Both the position numbers and the translations under genes were made by a program. This document shows positions 1-7,153 of a stretch of 64,000 nucleotides of DNA, one piece after another (within the stretch, counting starts at the first letter, position 1; each line of letters opens with the position of its first letter). The DNA comes from Rahnella variigena (GTDB lineage Bacteria > Pseudomonadota > Gammaproteobacteria > Enterobacterales > Enterobacteriaceae). The notes under the pieces were generated by a model that worked only from the letters and a program-made list of their open reading frames with translations, was not told the origin of the DNA and did not search any database. The stretch covers positions 2,232,001-2,296,000 of the forward strand of contig NZ_NSDJ01000001.1 in NCBI RefSeq assembly GCF_003610915.1, written 5' to 3'.

Positions 1-304
1 CGTACCGTGTTTTTATGATGGCAATATCGGTCAGACTGGTTTGTTGAGTCTTTTTCGCAAAGCAATGAAGGATGTAAATTGCATCTTCAAATTTTGCGAT
101 ATAAACAACCCTAAATGTGCCGGCAAAGGCATCCATTTTGATTTCAACCACGCCGGCCCCCCAGTCATTGACGGACTTCCATTGTGTCGGAGGCAGGCCT
201 TGCTGGATCAGCTCAAGTTCATAGCCCGCCCGCTTTTTGACATCAACAGGAAAATTGCGCAAATCTTTGAGTGAACTTCCCCTCCAGTCGATATTTTTAG
301 TCAC
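1..304 (-). CDS. HigB/Gp49-like RelE-superfamily toxin (3' end cut by window edge)
   Basis: Reading the minus strand from a GTG at 304 gives about 101 residues before the window ends. The protein starts VTKNIDWRGSSLKDL and has the family pattern of the phage Gp49/HigB toxins: a GSSLKDLRNFP start, a central FRVVYIAKFEDAIYILHCF core and a KKTQQTS motif near the C-terminus. HigB toxins are ribosome-dependent mRNA interferases, and an antitoxin gene usually lies just downstream, which here would be outside the window. GTG at 304 is preferred to GTG at 310 because AAGGA lies about 8 bases before it. Only a few C-terminal residues appear to be missing. The function is inferred from family resemblance. 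Confidence 0.75.
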   Translation of the reverse strand, partial: MTKNIDWRGSSLKDLRNFPVDVKKRAGYELELIQQGLPPTQWKSVNDWGAGVVEIKMDAFAGTFRVVYIAKFEDAIYILHCFAKKTQQTSLTDIAIIKTRY

Positions 305-319
305 CGTCACTTTCCTTGT

Positions 320-335
320 GTATAAAATTTTATAC
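320..335. promoter_or_regulatory. Perfect 16-bp palindrome upstream of the HigB-like gene (candidate autoregulatory operator)
   Basis: The sequence GTATAAAATTTTATAC is a perfect inverted repeat placed 16 bases before the GTG start, where a promoter -10 region would lie. A further TATACC copy follows at 341-346. Toxin-antitoxin operons are usually repressed by the antitoxin binding such palindromes. The site is seen; its role is inferred. Confidence 0.5.
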
Positions 336-451
336 CTAAATATACCTCACGCCAACACCTTTATATGACGGCAGGGGCTGTGAGCAAGAAAGCGGATATA
401 TGTTTTGCGTGATGCGCCGTAACAAATGTGGTTTTGGTGAATCGCAGGCAC

Positions 452-474
452 GAAAAAGGCGGCAAACGCCGCCT
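452..474 (-). terminator. Rho-independent terminator after the first bhsA-like gene
   Basis: A 7-bp stem, AGGCGGC paired with GCCGCCT around a 4-base loop, is followed on the minus strand by a run of T (453-457). It lies 35 bases past the stop codon of the 509-766 gene. Confidence 0.8.
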
Positions 475-508
475 CTTCTGCTTACTGCTCTGACGCATAC
501 CGCTGTGC

Positions 509-766
509 TTATTTATACAGTTCAGCCGTGCCGTACAGGTGATTGTCACCAGAAGCACCGATGATACGGTAAGAACTTGCACCGGCTTCGCTGGCTTTAG
601 CGCTCAGTTTGTCCTGCAGGCTGCTCAGGCTGTTACCTGAAGTTGCGCTGACAACACCAATTGCCTGCTGACCAGCCGGAGCGGACTGAACTTCAGTCGC
701 AGCCAGGGTGGAGAATGAAGCGGTTGCCAGTGCGATAGCGGCGAGAGTCATAGTAATGTTTTTCAT
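509..766 (-). CDS. bhsA: BhsA-like DUF1471 periplasmic stress protein, paralogue 1
   Basis: The product has 85 residues, the same length as E. coli BhsA (YcfR/ComC). A signal peptide of about 22 residues ends in a FSTLAA-type cleavage site, and the mature part begins TEVQSAP. It carries the DUF1471 core SYRIIGASGDN and the typical C-terminal GTAELYK. BhsA-type proteins sit at the outer membrane or in the periplasm and are induced by copper, acid, chlorine and oxidative stress; BhsA lowers copper entry in E. coli. It is the most downstream of three tandem paralogues on the same strand, each with its own upstream region. The ATG at 766 has GAGGAAACC before it. Confidence 0.85.
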   Translation of the reverse strand: MKNITMTLAAIALATASFSTLAATEVQSAPAGQQAIGVVSATSGNSLSSLQDKLSAKASEAGASSYRIIGASGDNHLYGTAELYK

Positions 767-812
767 GATGGTTTCCTCAATTCGTTTATTGCGCTTTGCC
801 AGGCGTTGTCAT

Positions 813-884
813 CAACGTTCATTTAATTTGCAAAGCGGTCTTCTGTCCGATCGAACATCTAGCTTATTAATCGTTAACTAAATG
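813..884 (-). promoter_or_regulatory. Two-box regulatory region of bhsA-like paralogue 1
   Basis: Two elements also found upstream of the neighbouring paralogues occur here. The proximal box is near 813-830 (CAACGTTCATTTAAT) and the distal box near 867-884 (TTAATCGTTAACTAAATG). The proximal box is the most diverged of the four, the box spacing is 58 rather than 62 bp, and no clear -35/-10 pair is seen between them, so this promoter may be weaker. Confidence 0.5.
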
Positions 885-913
885 TCGTTTACCCTTAACG
901 CAAAACTTCTTAC

Positions 914-1171
914 TTATTTGTACAGCTCAGCAGTACCGTGCAGATGGTTGTCACCAGAAGCACCGATGATGCGGTATGAACTTGCGCCAGCTTCGTTAGC
1001 TTTTGCATTCAGTTTGTTCTGCAGGCTGGATAAATCATTGCTTGAAGAAGCACTTACTACACCGATTGATTGTTGACCCGCCGGTGCAGACTGAACTTCA
1101 GTCGCTGCCAGGGTGGAGAAAGAAGCGGTAGCAAGGGCGATTGCAGCTAATGTCATTGTGATTTTTTTCAT
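914..1171 (-). CDS. bhsA: BhsA-like DUF1471 periplasmic stress protein, paralogue 2
   Basis: This is an 85-residue protein nearly identical in plan to paralogue 1: signal peptide to about residue 22, mature start TEVQSAPAGQQ, DUF1471 core SYRIIGASGDN and the end GTAELYK. Differences cluster between residues 38 and 60 (SVSASSSNDLSSLQNKLNAKAN-type stretch), as expected for a recent duplication under shared constraint on the rest. The upstream region is a well-formed promoter with two conserved boxes. GGAAGACC precedes the ATG. It is likely exported and stress-induced like BhsA; the function is inferred from the family. Confidence 0.85.
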   Translation of the reverse strand: MKKITMTLAAIALATASFSTLAATEVQSAPAGQQSIGVVSASSSNDLSSLQNKLNAKANEAGASSYRIIGASGDNHLHGTAELYK

Positions 1172-1230
1172 GATGGTCTTCCTTTTAATCTGTTTATCAG
1201 CAGGTGATGATTCGGTCAGACGTTGTTAAT

Positions 1231-1306
1231 TAACGTTCGATAATTAAATCTTAGACCTGGATCACATTCTGTGCAACTCATTTATTTATTAATCGTTAAC
1301 TAATTG
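1231..1306 (-). promoter_or_regulatory. Two-box promoter of bhsA-like paralogue 2
   Basis: On the coding strand a sigma-70 promoter TTGCAC-N17-TAAGAT lies between two boxes. The upstream one is CAATTAGTTAACGATTAA (1289-1306) and the downstream one, over the expected transcription start, is ATTTAATTATCGAACG (1234-1249). The same arrangement with the same 62-bp offset occurs before paralogue 3 and before the 2054-2311 gene. They are candidate ComR operators. Confidence 0.65.
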
Positions 1307-1338
1307 TGCGGAACAATCTGCTAACGCATCTTCATCTC

Positions 1339-1596
1339 TTATTTGTACAGCTCAGCAGTACCGTACATGTGGTTTTCACCGGAAGCACCGATGATGCGGT
1401 AAGAGCTTGCACCAGCTTCAGTGGCTTTCGCATTCAGTTTTGACTGCAGCGTGCTCAGGTCACCATTTGAAGAAGCGCTGACAGTACCGATAGTTTGTTC
1501 ACCCGCTGGTGCAGACTGAACTTCAGTCGCTGCAAGTGTGGAGAAAGAAGCGGTAGCCAGCGTCAGGGCAGCGATGGTCATTGCGATAGTTTTCAT
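1339..1596 (-). CDS. bhsA: BhsA-like DUF1471 periplasmic stress protein, paralogue 3
   Basis: The start is set at ATG 1596 (MKTIAMTIAALTLA) because AGGA lies 9 bases upstream; an in-frame ATG at 1605 sits only 2 bases from it. From there the protein has 85 residues like its two neighbours, with a signal peptide, mature start TEVQSAPAGEQ, core SYRIIGASGEN and the end GTAELYK. It is the most promoter-proximal of the three and stands 167 bp before paralogue 2, so each copy can be transcribed alone. The role is inferred as an envelope stress or copper response protein of the BhsA type. Confidence 0.85.
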   Translation of the reverse strand: MKTIAMTIAALTLATASFSTLAATEVQSAPAGEQTIGTVSASSNGDLSTLQSKLNAKATEAGASSYRIIGASGENHMYGTAELYK

Positions 1597-2053
1597 GATG
1601 GTCATTCCTGTTCGTTAATTTTTTCGGCAGTGCCCTAGTCGTTAATAAGGAATAAGGCGCCTGAGTTTCAGGTCAACGTTATCTATTAGTTAACGTTCGA
1701 TAAGTAAATGGTAAGGGGTGTAGCGGATTTGTGCAAGATGTTTTTTTAATGAGCGTTAACTAATTGTGCTGTGACTCAGGTCACACTCAGAAGGGCTGTT
1801 GTTTTTGTTTTGTTAAATTTATGTTTTTAAACTAGATCGCCGGAAAGGAATGAGACAGCCATATCCATAATTTCGCTAAATGAATCTTTAATGATCGCTA
1901 AGTTAATGGTTGGCTCTGACCGGAGAGGGTGATAAAACAGGGGGCGGTTACGAAAAAGATAAGGCGACCTGAGCCGCCTTACCGTTATTCCTGCCCTGAC
2001 TCTCTTTCATCAGGCGCCACGCTTGGGTGTAAACAAAAGCTTGTAGTTAAAAG
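1597..2053. promoter_or_regulatory. Long regulatory gap: promoter of paralogue 3 plus an additional box
   Basis: No gene is seen in this 457-bp stretch. It holds the paralogue-3 promoter, TTGCAC-N17-TACCAT on the minus strand. That promoter is flanked by the proximal box at 1691-1709 (TAACGTTCGATAAGTAAA) and the distal box at 1748-1766 (GAGCGTTAACTAATTG), again with a 62-bp offset. A further half-related sequence, TTTAATGATCGCTAAGTTAAT, lies at 1887-1907. The terminator of the next gene is at 1953-1981. Confidence 0.6.
1953..1981 (-). terminator. Terminator of the small secreted protein gene
   Basis: On the minus strand, an AAGGCG/CGCCTT stem with an 8-base loop is followed by ATCTTTTTC. It lies about 75 bases after the stop of the 2054-2311 gene. 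Confidence 0.65.
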
Positions 2054-2311
2054 CTAGTAGTAAACAGAAGCGGGCTGATGACCAGAGGTCGAAGGTGCAG
2101 GTGGCTGAGTCGGAGAAGTGGAAATTCGGCCCTGTGCGACTTTTTTGTTCGCGCAGGTAGCCGGGTTACAGAAGTTACTGTCACCGGTCACATTGACCAT
2201 TCTCACTTCCTGACTCAGTGCTGGCATCATGATAACCTGCTGTGCGGCAACATTGGCAACCGGTACAGCGGTTAATGCCAGAACTGCAAGAAGGATTTTG
2301 AAGTTACTCAT
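2054..2311 (-). CDS. Small secreted protein of unknown function
   Basis: The 85-residue product starts MSNFKILLAVLALTAVP and has a signal peptide ending about residue 23 (NVAA/QQ). The mature part is only about 62 residues. It has two close cysteines (FCNPATCANK), which could form a disulfide in the periplasm, and a proline/serine/threonine-rich tail ending SVYY. It is not DUF1471 and I do not recognise the family. Its upstream region carries the same two boxes and promoter spacing as the three bhsA-like genes. That predicts membership of the same regulon as the comR gene diverging from it. Confidence 0.65.
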   Translation of the reverse strand: MSNFKILLAVLALTAVPVANVAAQQVIMMPALSQEVRMVNVTGDSNFCNPATCANKKVAQGRISTSPTQPPAPSTSGHQPASVYY

Positions 2312-2385
2312 GATGTTACGTCCTGGGTTTGTTGCTTGTTAAAGCGTTTATAGCTGTGCAACTTTGCGGGTTTGAGTGATTTTCT

Positions 2386-2460
2386 TATCGCTCGATAATT
2401 AAATAATAAACTCCGCTGGACTTGTGCGCAACTATTTTTAATAATGATCGTTAAGTTATT
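2386..2460. promoter_or_regulatory. Two-box promoter between the small secreted gene and comR
   Basis: On the minus strand, TTGCGC-N17-TATTAT is the best promoter of the four. The proximal box CGATAATTAAAT overlaps the start region (2386-2404), and the distal box TAATGATCGTTAAGTTA lies at 2443-2458, with a 62-bp offset equal to two of the bhsA-like promoters. The distal box is only about 55 bases before the comR start, so one bound repressor could act on both directions. Confidence 0.65.
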
Positions 2461-2511
2461 TCTATAACTATTTTAATAACCATAATCACAATGGTGATGG
2501 AAGGAGGGTGT

Positions 2512-3171
2512 ATGAGCACTGAACAGACGGCTTTGGTCCGGAAAAGTCGCGGTCGCCCAAAACAGTTCGACCGTGGAACTGCTCTGAGCAAGGCTCTGAA
2601 TTTATTCTGGCGCCATGGTTACGAGGCCACTTCATTAGCTGATTTGGTCGAAGCAACCGGTGCGAAGGCACCGACTTTGTATGCCGAATTCGGAAACAAA
2701 GAAGGGCTCTTTCGTGCAGCCGTTGAACACTATCTGAAAAACTTTTACGAAAAGAGCTCATGTTTATTGAGCAGAACAGATTTGTCCGTCGAAGATACGG
2801 TCGGGCGTTACCTGCGCGCCATCGTTGAGCTGTTTACCGACTGCGACACGCCAAGCGGCTGTTTCATGATCAGCGCATCATCCGGGATGTCTTCATCTTC
2901 TGCGGATATTGCCGAAATGCTGCGTGCGCGCCACCTCTCGCAGGAACGCACTTTGTTTGAATACTTCGAGAAGAAGAAAGAGAGCGGCGATCTGACCGCG
3001 GTAACGGACAGCGCGCTGCTGGCGAAATACCTCGCCTGTACCATTCAGGGCTTCTCCGTTCAGGCACGTGACGGCGCAAGTTCCGCTGAACTTAACCGCC
3101 TGATCGACGTGGTCATGAATCTGTGGCCGGAGCTGACGAAAGCCACGGTTGCCAGTAAAGCCGCACACTAA
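2512..3171 (+). CDS. comR: ComR-like TetR-family repressor
   Basis: The start is at ATG 2512, a few bases after AAGGAGG; an ATG at 2491 lies before that ribosome site. The 219-residue protein has an N-terminal helix-turn-helix. The stretch from RGRPKQFDRG through HGYEATSLADLVEATGAKAP to YAEFGNKEGLFRAAVE strongly resembles E. coli ComR (YcfQ). ComR represses bhsA/comC, encoded next to it, and responds to copper. Here the gene diverges from four small secreted genes, three of them bhsA-like, so the E. coli pairing is kept and amplified. Auto-regulation through the box at 2443-2458 is likely. Identification rests on remembered similarity and context. Confidence 0.8.
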   Translation: MSTEQTALVRKSRGRPKQFDRGTALSKALNLFWRHGYEATSLADLVEATGAKAPTLYAEFGNKEGLFRAAVEHYLKNFYEKSSCLLSRTDLSVEDTVGRYLRAIVELFTDCDTPSGCFMISASSGMSSSSADIAEMLRARHLSQERTLFEYFEKKKESGDLTAVTDSALLAKYLACTIQGFSVQARDGASSAELNRLIDVVMNLWPELTKATVASKAAH

Positions 3172-3189
3172 ACGCTGAGTTTTAGACAA

Positions 3190-4056
3190 TTGTTAAGAAA
3201 GAGAATAGAACGTCAGGTGCTGAGTATTTCGGGCCTGGCGTTGGGCGGTATAGACTTCGAGAAACCGGCAGGTGATCCGGGGCTTTTTGGCCCGGAAAGC
3301 ATCACCTGGCGAATTCACGGTGACTTTTCCTCGATGCTTTGCGGTGGCGTCAGTGCCTTGCTGCTGCAAATGCTTCATCCGCTGGCGCTCGCCGGTGTCT
3401 GGGATCATTCCTCATTTCGTGAAGACATGCTTGGCCGTCTGCGGCGTACCAGTCAGTTTATTTCCGCCACCACCTTTGCGCCGGTTCATGATGCCAATGC
3501 CTTGATCGAAAAAGTAAAATCCATCCATTTACGCGTCACCGGAACCGATGCTTACGGCACGCCTTATGCCGCCAGCGACCCGGATTTACTGGTCTGGGTG
3601 CACGTAGCCGAGGCGTACAGCTTCCTGCAATCGCATCTGCGTTATCGAAATCCTGCGCTCAGTGTGAGCGATCAGAACCGCTATTATCAGGAATTTGCCT
3701 GCGTGGCAGAAAGTCTGGGTGCTGTAAACGTGCCGGACAGTGTGGCTGCGGTAGACGAGTATTTGCAGGCGATGCGCCCGCAGTTACGCTGCGATGAGCG
3801 TACGCTGGAAGTGGTGAGATTATTGCAGAATGCGCCCGCGCCAAGCCGTCTGGCAAAGCCTGTCGGCAGCCTGATGATTCAGGCGGGTATCGAGCTTTTA
3901 CCCGACTGGGCGGTCACACAACTGGGGATTTCCCTTTCCCCGTCTAAACGCAGAAGCATTCGTTTTGCCACCCGTCGCATCGCTGGCGTATTGCGCTGGG
4001 CGGTGAGAAACGGCTCATGGCACCGCGCCATGCGCCGGATGGGACGGCTGAACTGA
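3190..4056 (+). CDS. DUF2236 (MpaB/Lcp-type) oxygenase family protein
   Basis: The 288-residue product has the DUF2236 pattern. A WRIHGD motif is followed about 20 residues later by LLQMLHPLALAGVWDHS, where the histidines are the expected heme-contacting positions. The relatives fungal MpaB and latex-clearing protein Lcp are b-type heme oxygenases cleaving carbon-carbon double bonds; the substrate of the bacterial small forms is unknown. The start is uncertain: TTG at 3190 is the only initiator before the conserved part that keeps full length, and it has no good ribosome site. It follows comR by 18 bases and is probably co-transcribed with it. No signal peptide is seen. Confidence 0.75.
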   Translation: MLRKRIERQVLSISGLALGGIDFEKPAGDPGLFGPESITWRIHGDFSSMLCGGVSALLLQMLHPLALAGVWDHSSFREDMLGRLRRTSQFISATTFAPVHDANALIEKVKSIHLRVTGTDAYGTPYAASDPDLLVWVHVAEAYSFLQSHLRYRNPALSVSDQNRYYQEFACVAESLGAVNVPDSVAAVDEYLQAMRPQLRCDERTLEVVRLLQNAPAPSRLAKPVGSLMIQAGIELLPDWAVTQLGISLSPSKRRSIRFATRRIAGVLRWAVRNGSWHRAMRRMGRLN

Positions 4057-4070
4057 CCATTACCTGATCG

Positions 4071-5594
4071 TTAAAGATGCGGATAAACGCCCGGACCAAT
4101 CGGCAAACCGAGCAAATACCAGCCCACCAGCATCAGCAACCACACCACAAAAAATACAATCGGATACGGCAGCACCAGCGAATAGTAGGTGCCAAGCTTC
4201 GCCTCTTTGTTGTACCGCTGAAGGAATCCGAGGAACAGCGGCACGAACGGCGACATCGGCGCGAGCGGGATAACCGAAGAATCCGCCACACGGAAAACAA
4301 TCTGAGCAAAGGCCGGATGGAAGCCAAGCAGCATGAACATCGGCACGAAAATCGGAGCCAGAATCGACCAGATGGCTGAGCCGCTGGCGATGAACATACA
4401 CAGCAGTGCCGACAGAAAAATCAGCCCGAGAAACGCCGGAATACCAGTCATGCCTAAGTTTTCCAGCACATCCGTCAGCCCGATTGCCATGAATTTTCCC
4501 ATATTGCTCCAGTTGAAGAACGCCACAAACTGGGAGAGCGGAAACACCATCACAATAAAACCGGCCATTGATTTCATCGGATCCACAAGCAAATCCGGTA
4601 CGTCGCTGGCGCTGCGGATTTGCTTCGTCACCATGCCGTAAGGCACTGAAATCACGAAGAAGAACAAAATAATCAGCGGCACGATGCCCTGAATAAACGG
4701 CGATGGAATGATGCCGCCGGTTTTCGGGTTACGCAGCGGTGCGGCTTCCGGTACCACCAGTAATGCCACCAGTCCGATGAACACCAGTGCCGCAATGCCG
4801 CTGGCCATCAGCCCGCGGTTCTGCTCCGGTGTCAGCTTTTTCATCTCTTCATTACGCGCACCCTGATACACCGGCAGGCGCGGTTCCACAAATTTATCGG
4901 TAAGGATAGCGCCGACAATGGTCAGCAAAATCACCGACGCGGCCATAAAGTACCAGTTGTCGATCACGCTGACCTGGACCGCCGGGTTAATGGCTTTCGC
5001 CGCTTCGGTGCTCAGCCCGGATAACAACACATCGGTAGTCACAATCAGCAGATTGGCGGTAAATCCGCAGCCAACACCGGCAATCGCCGCCAGCAAACCC
5101 GCGACCGGATGACGCCCGACGGCCAGAAAAATCAGTGCGCCCAACGGCGGCATGACCACCAGTGCGGCGTCCGAGGAAATATGGCTGAAGAAGGCGATAA
5201 AAATCACCATATAACTGGCGTACCGGGCATTCACTTTGGAAGCCATTTTGTACATCAGGCTTTGCAGCAGCCCGACACGTTCCGCCAGTCCGGCACCGAT
5301 CACCAGCGCCAGAATCGACCCCAGCGGGGTAAATCCGCTGAAGTTTTTGATGACGTTCGGCAAAATCCACTGAATACCTTCCACGCTCAGCAAATTTTTA
5401 ACGCGGATAATCTCGCCGTTAGTCGGGTTCACGGCCGTAATGTTGAACCATGAAATCACCGCACTGGCGACCATCAGCAAAGCAATCAGATAAACAAATA
5501 ATAAAAACGGGTTGGGAATTTTATTACCGATACGTTCCACCCACTGGAGAAATCCTCCAGGGCTCTGTCCGGAGTCTTGCGCCTGAATACTCAT
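4071..5594 (-). CDS. abgT: p-Aminobenzoyl-glutamate transporter AbgT
   Basis: The 507 residues match the length of E. coli AbgT. It is a polytopic inner-membrane protein with about a dozen hydrophobic segments. The family stretches SHISSDAALVVMPPLGALIF and GCGFTANLLIVTTDVLLSG are present in the first half, and ASGSAIWSILAPIFVPMF and SSVIPLAPMSPFVPLFLG in the second. AbgT takes up p-aminobenzoyl-glutamate, a folate breakdown product, for cleavage by AbgAB. It is the last gene of the abgABT operon, 104 bases after abgB. Confidence 0.93.
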   Translation of the reverse strand: MSIQAQDSGQSPGGFLQWVERIGNKIPNPFLLFVYLIALLMVASAVISWFNITAVNPTNGEIIRVKNLLSVEGIQWILPNVIKNFSGFTPLGSILALVIGAGLAERVGLLQSLMYKMASKVNARYASYMVIFIAFFSHISSDAALVVMPPLGALIFLAVGRHPVAGLLAAIAGVGCGFTANLLIVTTDVLLSGLSTEAAKAINPAVQVSVIDNWYFMAASVILLTIVGAILTDKFVEPRLPVYQGARNEEMKKLTPEQNRGLMASGIAALVFIGLVALLVVPEAAPLRNPKTGGIIPSPFIQGIVPLIILFFFVISVPYGMVTKQIRSASDVPDLLVDPMKSMAGFIVMVFPLSQFVAFFNWSNMGKFMAIGLTDVLENLGMTGIPAFLGLIFLSALLCMFIASGSAIWSILAPIFVPMFMLLGFHPAFAQIVFRVADSSVIPLAPMSPFVPLFLGFLQRYNKEAKLGTYYSLVLPYPIVFFVVWLLMLVGWYLLGLPIGPGVYPHL

Positions 5595-5698
5595 CTGTTA
5601 ACCCTCTGTCGTGTTTTTCTTTTTTATATTTATGCCGCTCATCCGTGCCGGAACGGGGCGCGAATGAGCGGTTTATTTCATTAACTGACACCAGTGAT

Positions 5699-7153
5699 TT
5701 ATTTCAATGGCGAAGGTTTCACACCAGCCGGGATCGGGCACTGATACGGGCGTCGTGCGCGCTGTACATCGCGCTCTTTCTGACAAGCCGCCACTAAATC
5801 CGGCTGAGTGAGCAGTTCTATCGCGGTTGAGGACATGACTTTTGCCGCCAGACACATGCCTTTATGGGCGATGGAGGTACGCCCCTGTGACACAATCTGC
5901 CAGGTATGCAGCGGGGATCCGACGGCAAAACACGGGCTGAAGCATTGCGCCGTGGGAACCAGCCAGCTGACATCACCGACGTCCGTCGAACCGTAGAGGA
6001 TATTGCCGTTCGGGGCATACGGAGCAACAGAGTCTGTCAGCGGGGAATGGCGCAGGGTTTCGGCGAATTCGATGCCTTCTGCGCCGCTGGTGCGGGAGAT
6101 ATTCAGAAGATTATTATCAATATCCTGTTCCGTCAGCGTGGCATGAATCGACGCCGCAAACGCCCGCTCTTCGTCGGTATAATGCGGTGTGCCGAAAGCC
6201 TGAACGTACTGATACATGGCACTTTCCAGCGTGCGGTTAGGCACGTAGTTGGAACAGGCTTTATCAAAGCGCATCGACATTTTTGTGCCGGTCATCAGCG
6301 CCGCACCTTTGGCAATATCCACTACGCGGTCGAAAATCGCCTGCGCCTGATCCATCTGCGGCGCGCGTACCAGATACAGCACTTCGGCGTCGGCCTGCAC
6401 CACGTTTGGCGAAATCCCGCCCGCGTTGGTGATCGCGTAATGCAGCCGCGCTTCCTGAATGATGTGCTCACGGAGGAAGTTCGCGCCGGTATTCATCAGC
6501 GTCAGGGCATCCAGCGCGCTGCGACCCAGATGTGGCGCGGCGGCGGCGTGTGAGGACACGCCTTTAAAGCTGAACGACGCCTGAATATTGGCCAGCGTCT
6601 GATTGCTGAACATGCCGCTGTAGGTTTCCGGATGCCAGGTCAGCGCGGCATCGACGTCATCGAACAACCCTTCGCGCGCCATAAAGGTCTTGCCGGACCC
6701 GCCTTCTTCGCCCGGACAGCCGTAAAAACGCACCGTGCCCTGAATGTTTTCACGTTCCATCCAGGCTTTCACTGCCAGCGCGCCGCCGAGTGCCGCCGTC
6801 CCCAGCAGATTATGGCCGCAACCGTGGCCGTTGCCGTTTTCAATCAATGGCTGAGCCACATCGCAACCGGCTTTCTGGCTTAAACCGGCCAGCGCATCGA
6901 ATTCGCCGAGCAGGGCGATCACCGGTTTGCCGCTGCCGAAGCTGGCGATAAATGCCGTTTCCATGCCACCGACGCAGCGTTCAACAGTAAATCCGCTGGC
7001 GTCGAGTTTGTCGGCCAGTAATGCAGAAGAGAAAGATTCGACAAAGCGGGTTTCAGGATGATCCCAGATGGCATCGCTGATTTCTGACAGCGCGGGCTGC
7101 TGGTTATCGATAAAGTCGTTGATAAAATTGACGATATTCTGTTGATCAGCCAT
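5699..7153 (-). CDS. abgB: p-Aminobenzoyl-glutamate hydrolase subunit B
   Basis: This is a 484-residue M20-family amidohydrolase. Metal-ligand motifs are visible: GNGHGCGHNLLG near residue 110, EEGGSGKT near 150 and TWHPET near 170. AbgB with AbgA forms the cytoplasmic zinc hydrolase that splits p-aminobenzoyl-glutamate into p-aminobenzoate and glutamate. Its start overlaps the abgA stop by one base (TGATG), showing translational coupling. Confidence 0.93.
   Translation of the reverse strand: MADQQNIVNFINDFIDNQQPALSEISDAIWDHPETRFVESFSSALLADKLDASGFTVERCVGGMETAFIASFGSGKPVIALLGEFDALAGLSQKAGCDVAQPLIENGNGHGCGHNLLGTAALGGALAVKAWMERENIQGTVRFYGCPGEEGGSGKTFMAREGLFDDVDAALTWHPETYSGMFSNQTLANIQASFSFKGVSSHAAAAPHLGRSALDALTLMNTGANFLREHIIQEARLHYAITNAGGISPNVVQADAEVLYLVRAPQMDQAQAIFDRVVDIAKGAALMTGTKMSMRFDKACSNYVPNRTLESAMYQYVQAFGTPHYTDEERAFAASIHATLTEQDIDNNLLNISRTSGAEGIEFAETLRHSPLTDSVAPYAPNGNILYGSTDVGDVSWLVPTAQCFSPCFAVGSPLHTWQIVSQGRTSIAHKGMCLAAKVMSSTAIELLTQPDLVAACQKERDVQRARRPYQCPIPAGVKPSPLK

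Noticed and set aside
361..582. 73-codon frame overlapping the first bhsA-like gene
   Set aside because: It crosses the terminator and overlaps a clear gene on the same strand in another frame.
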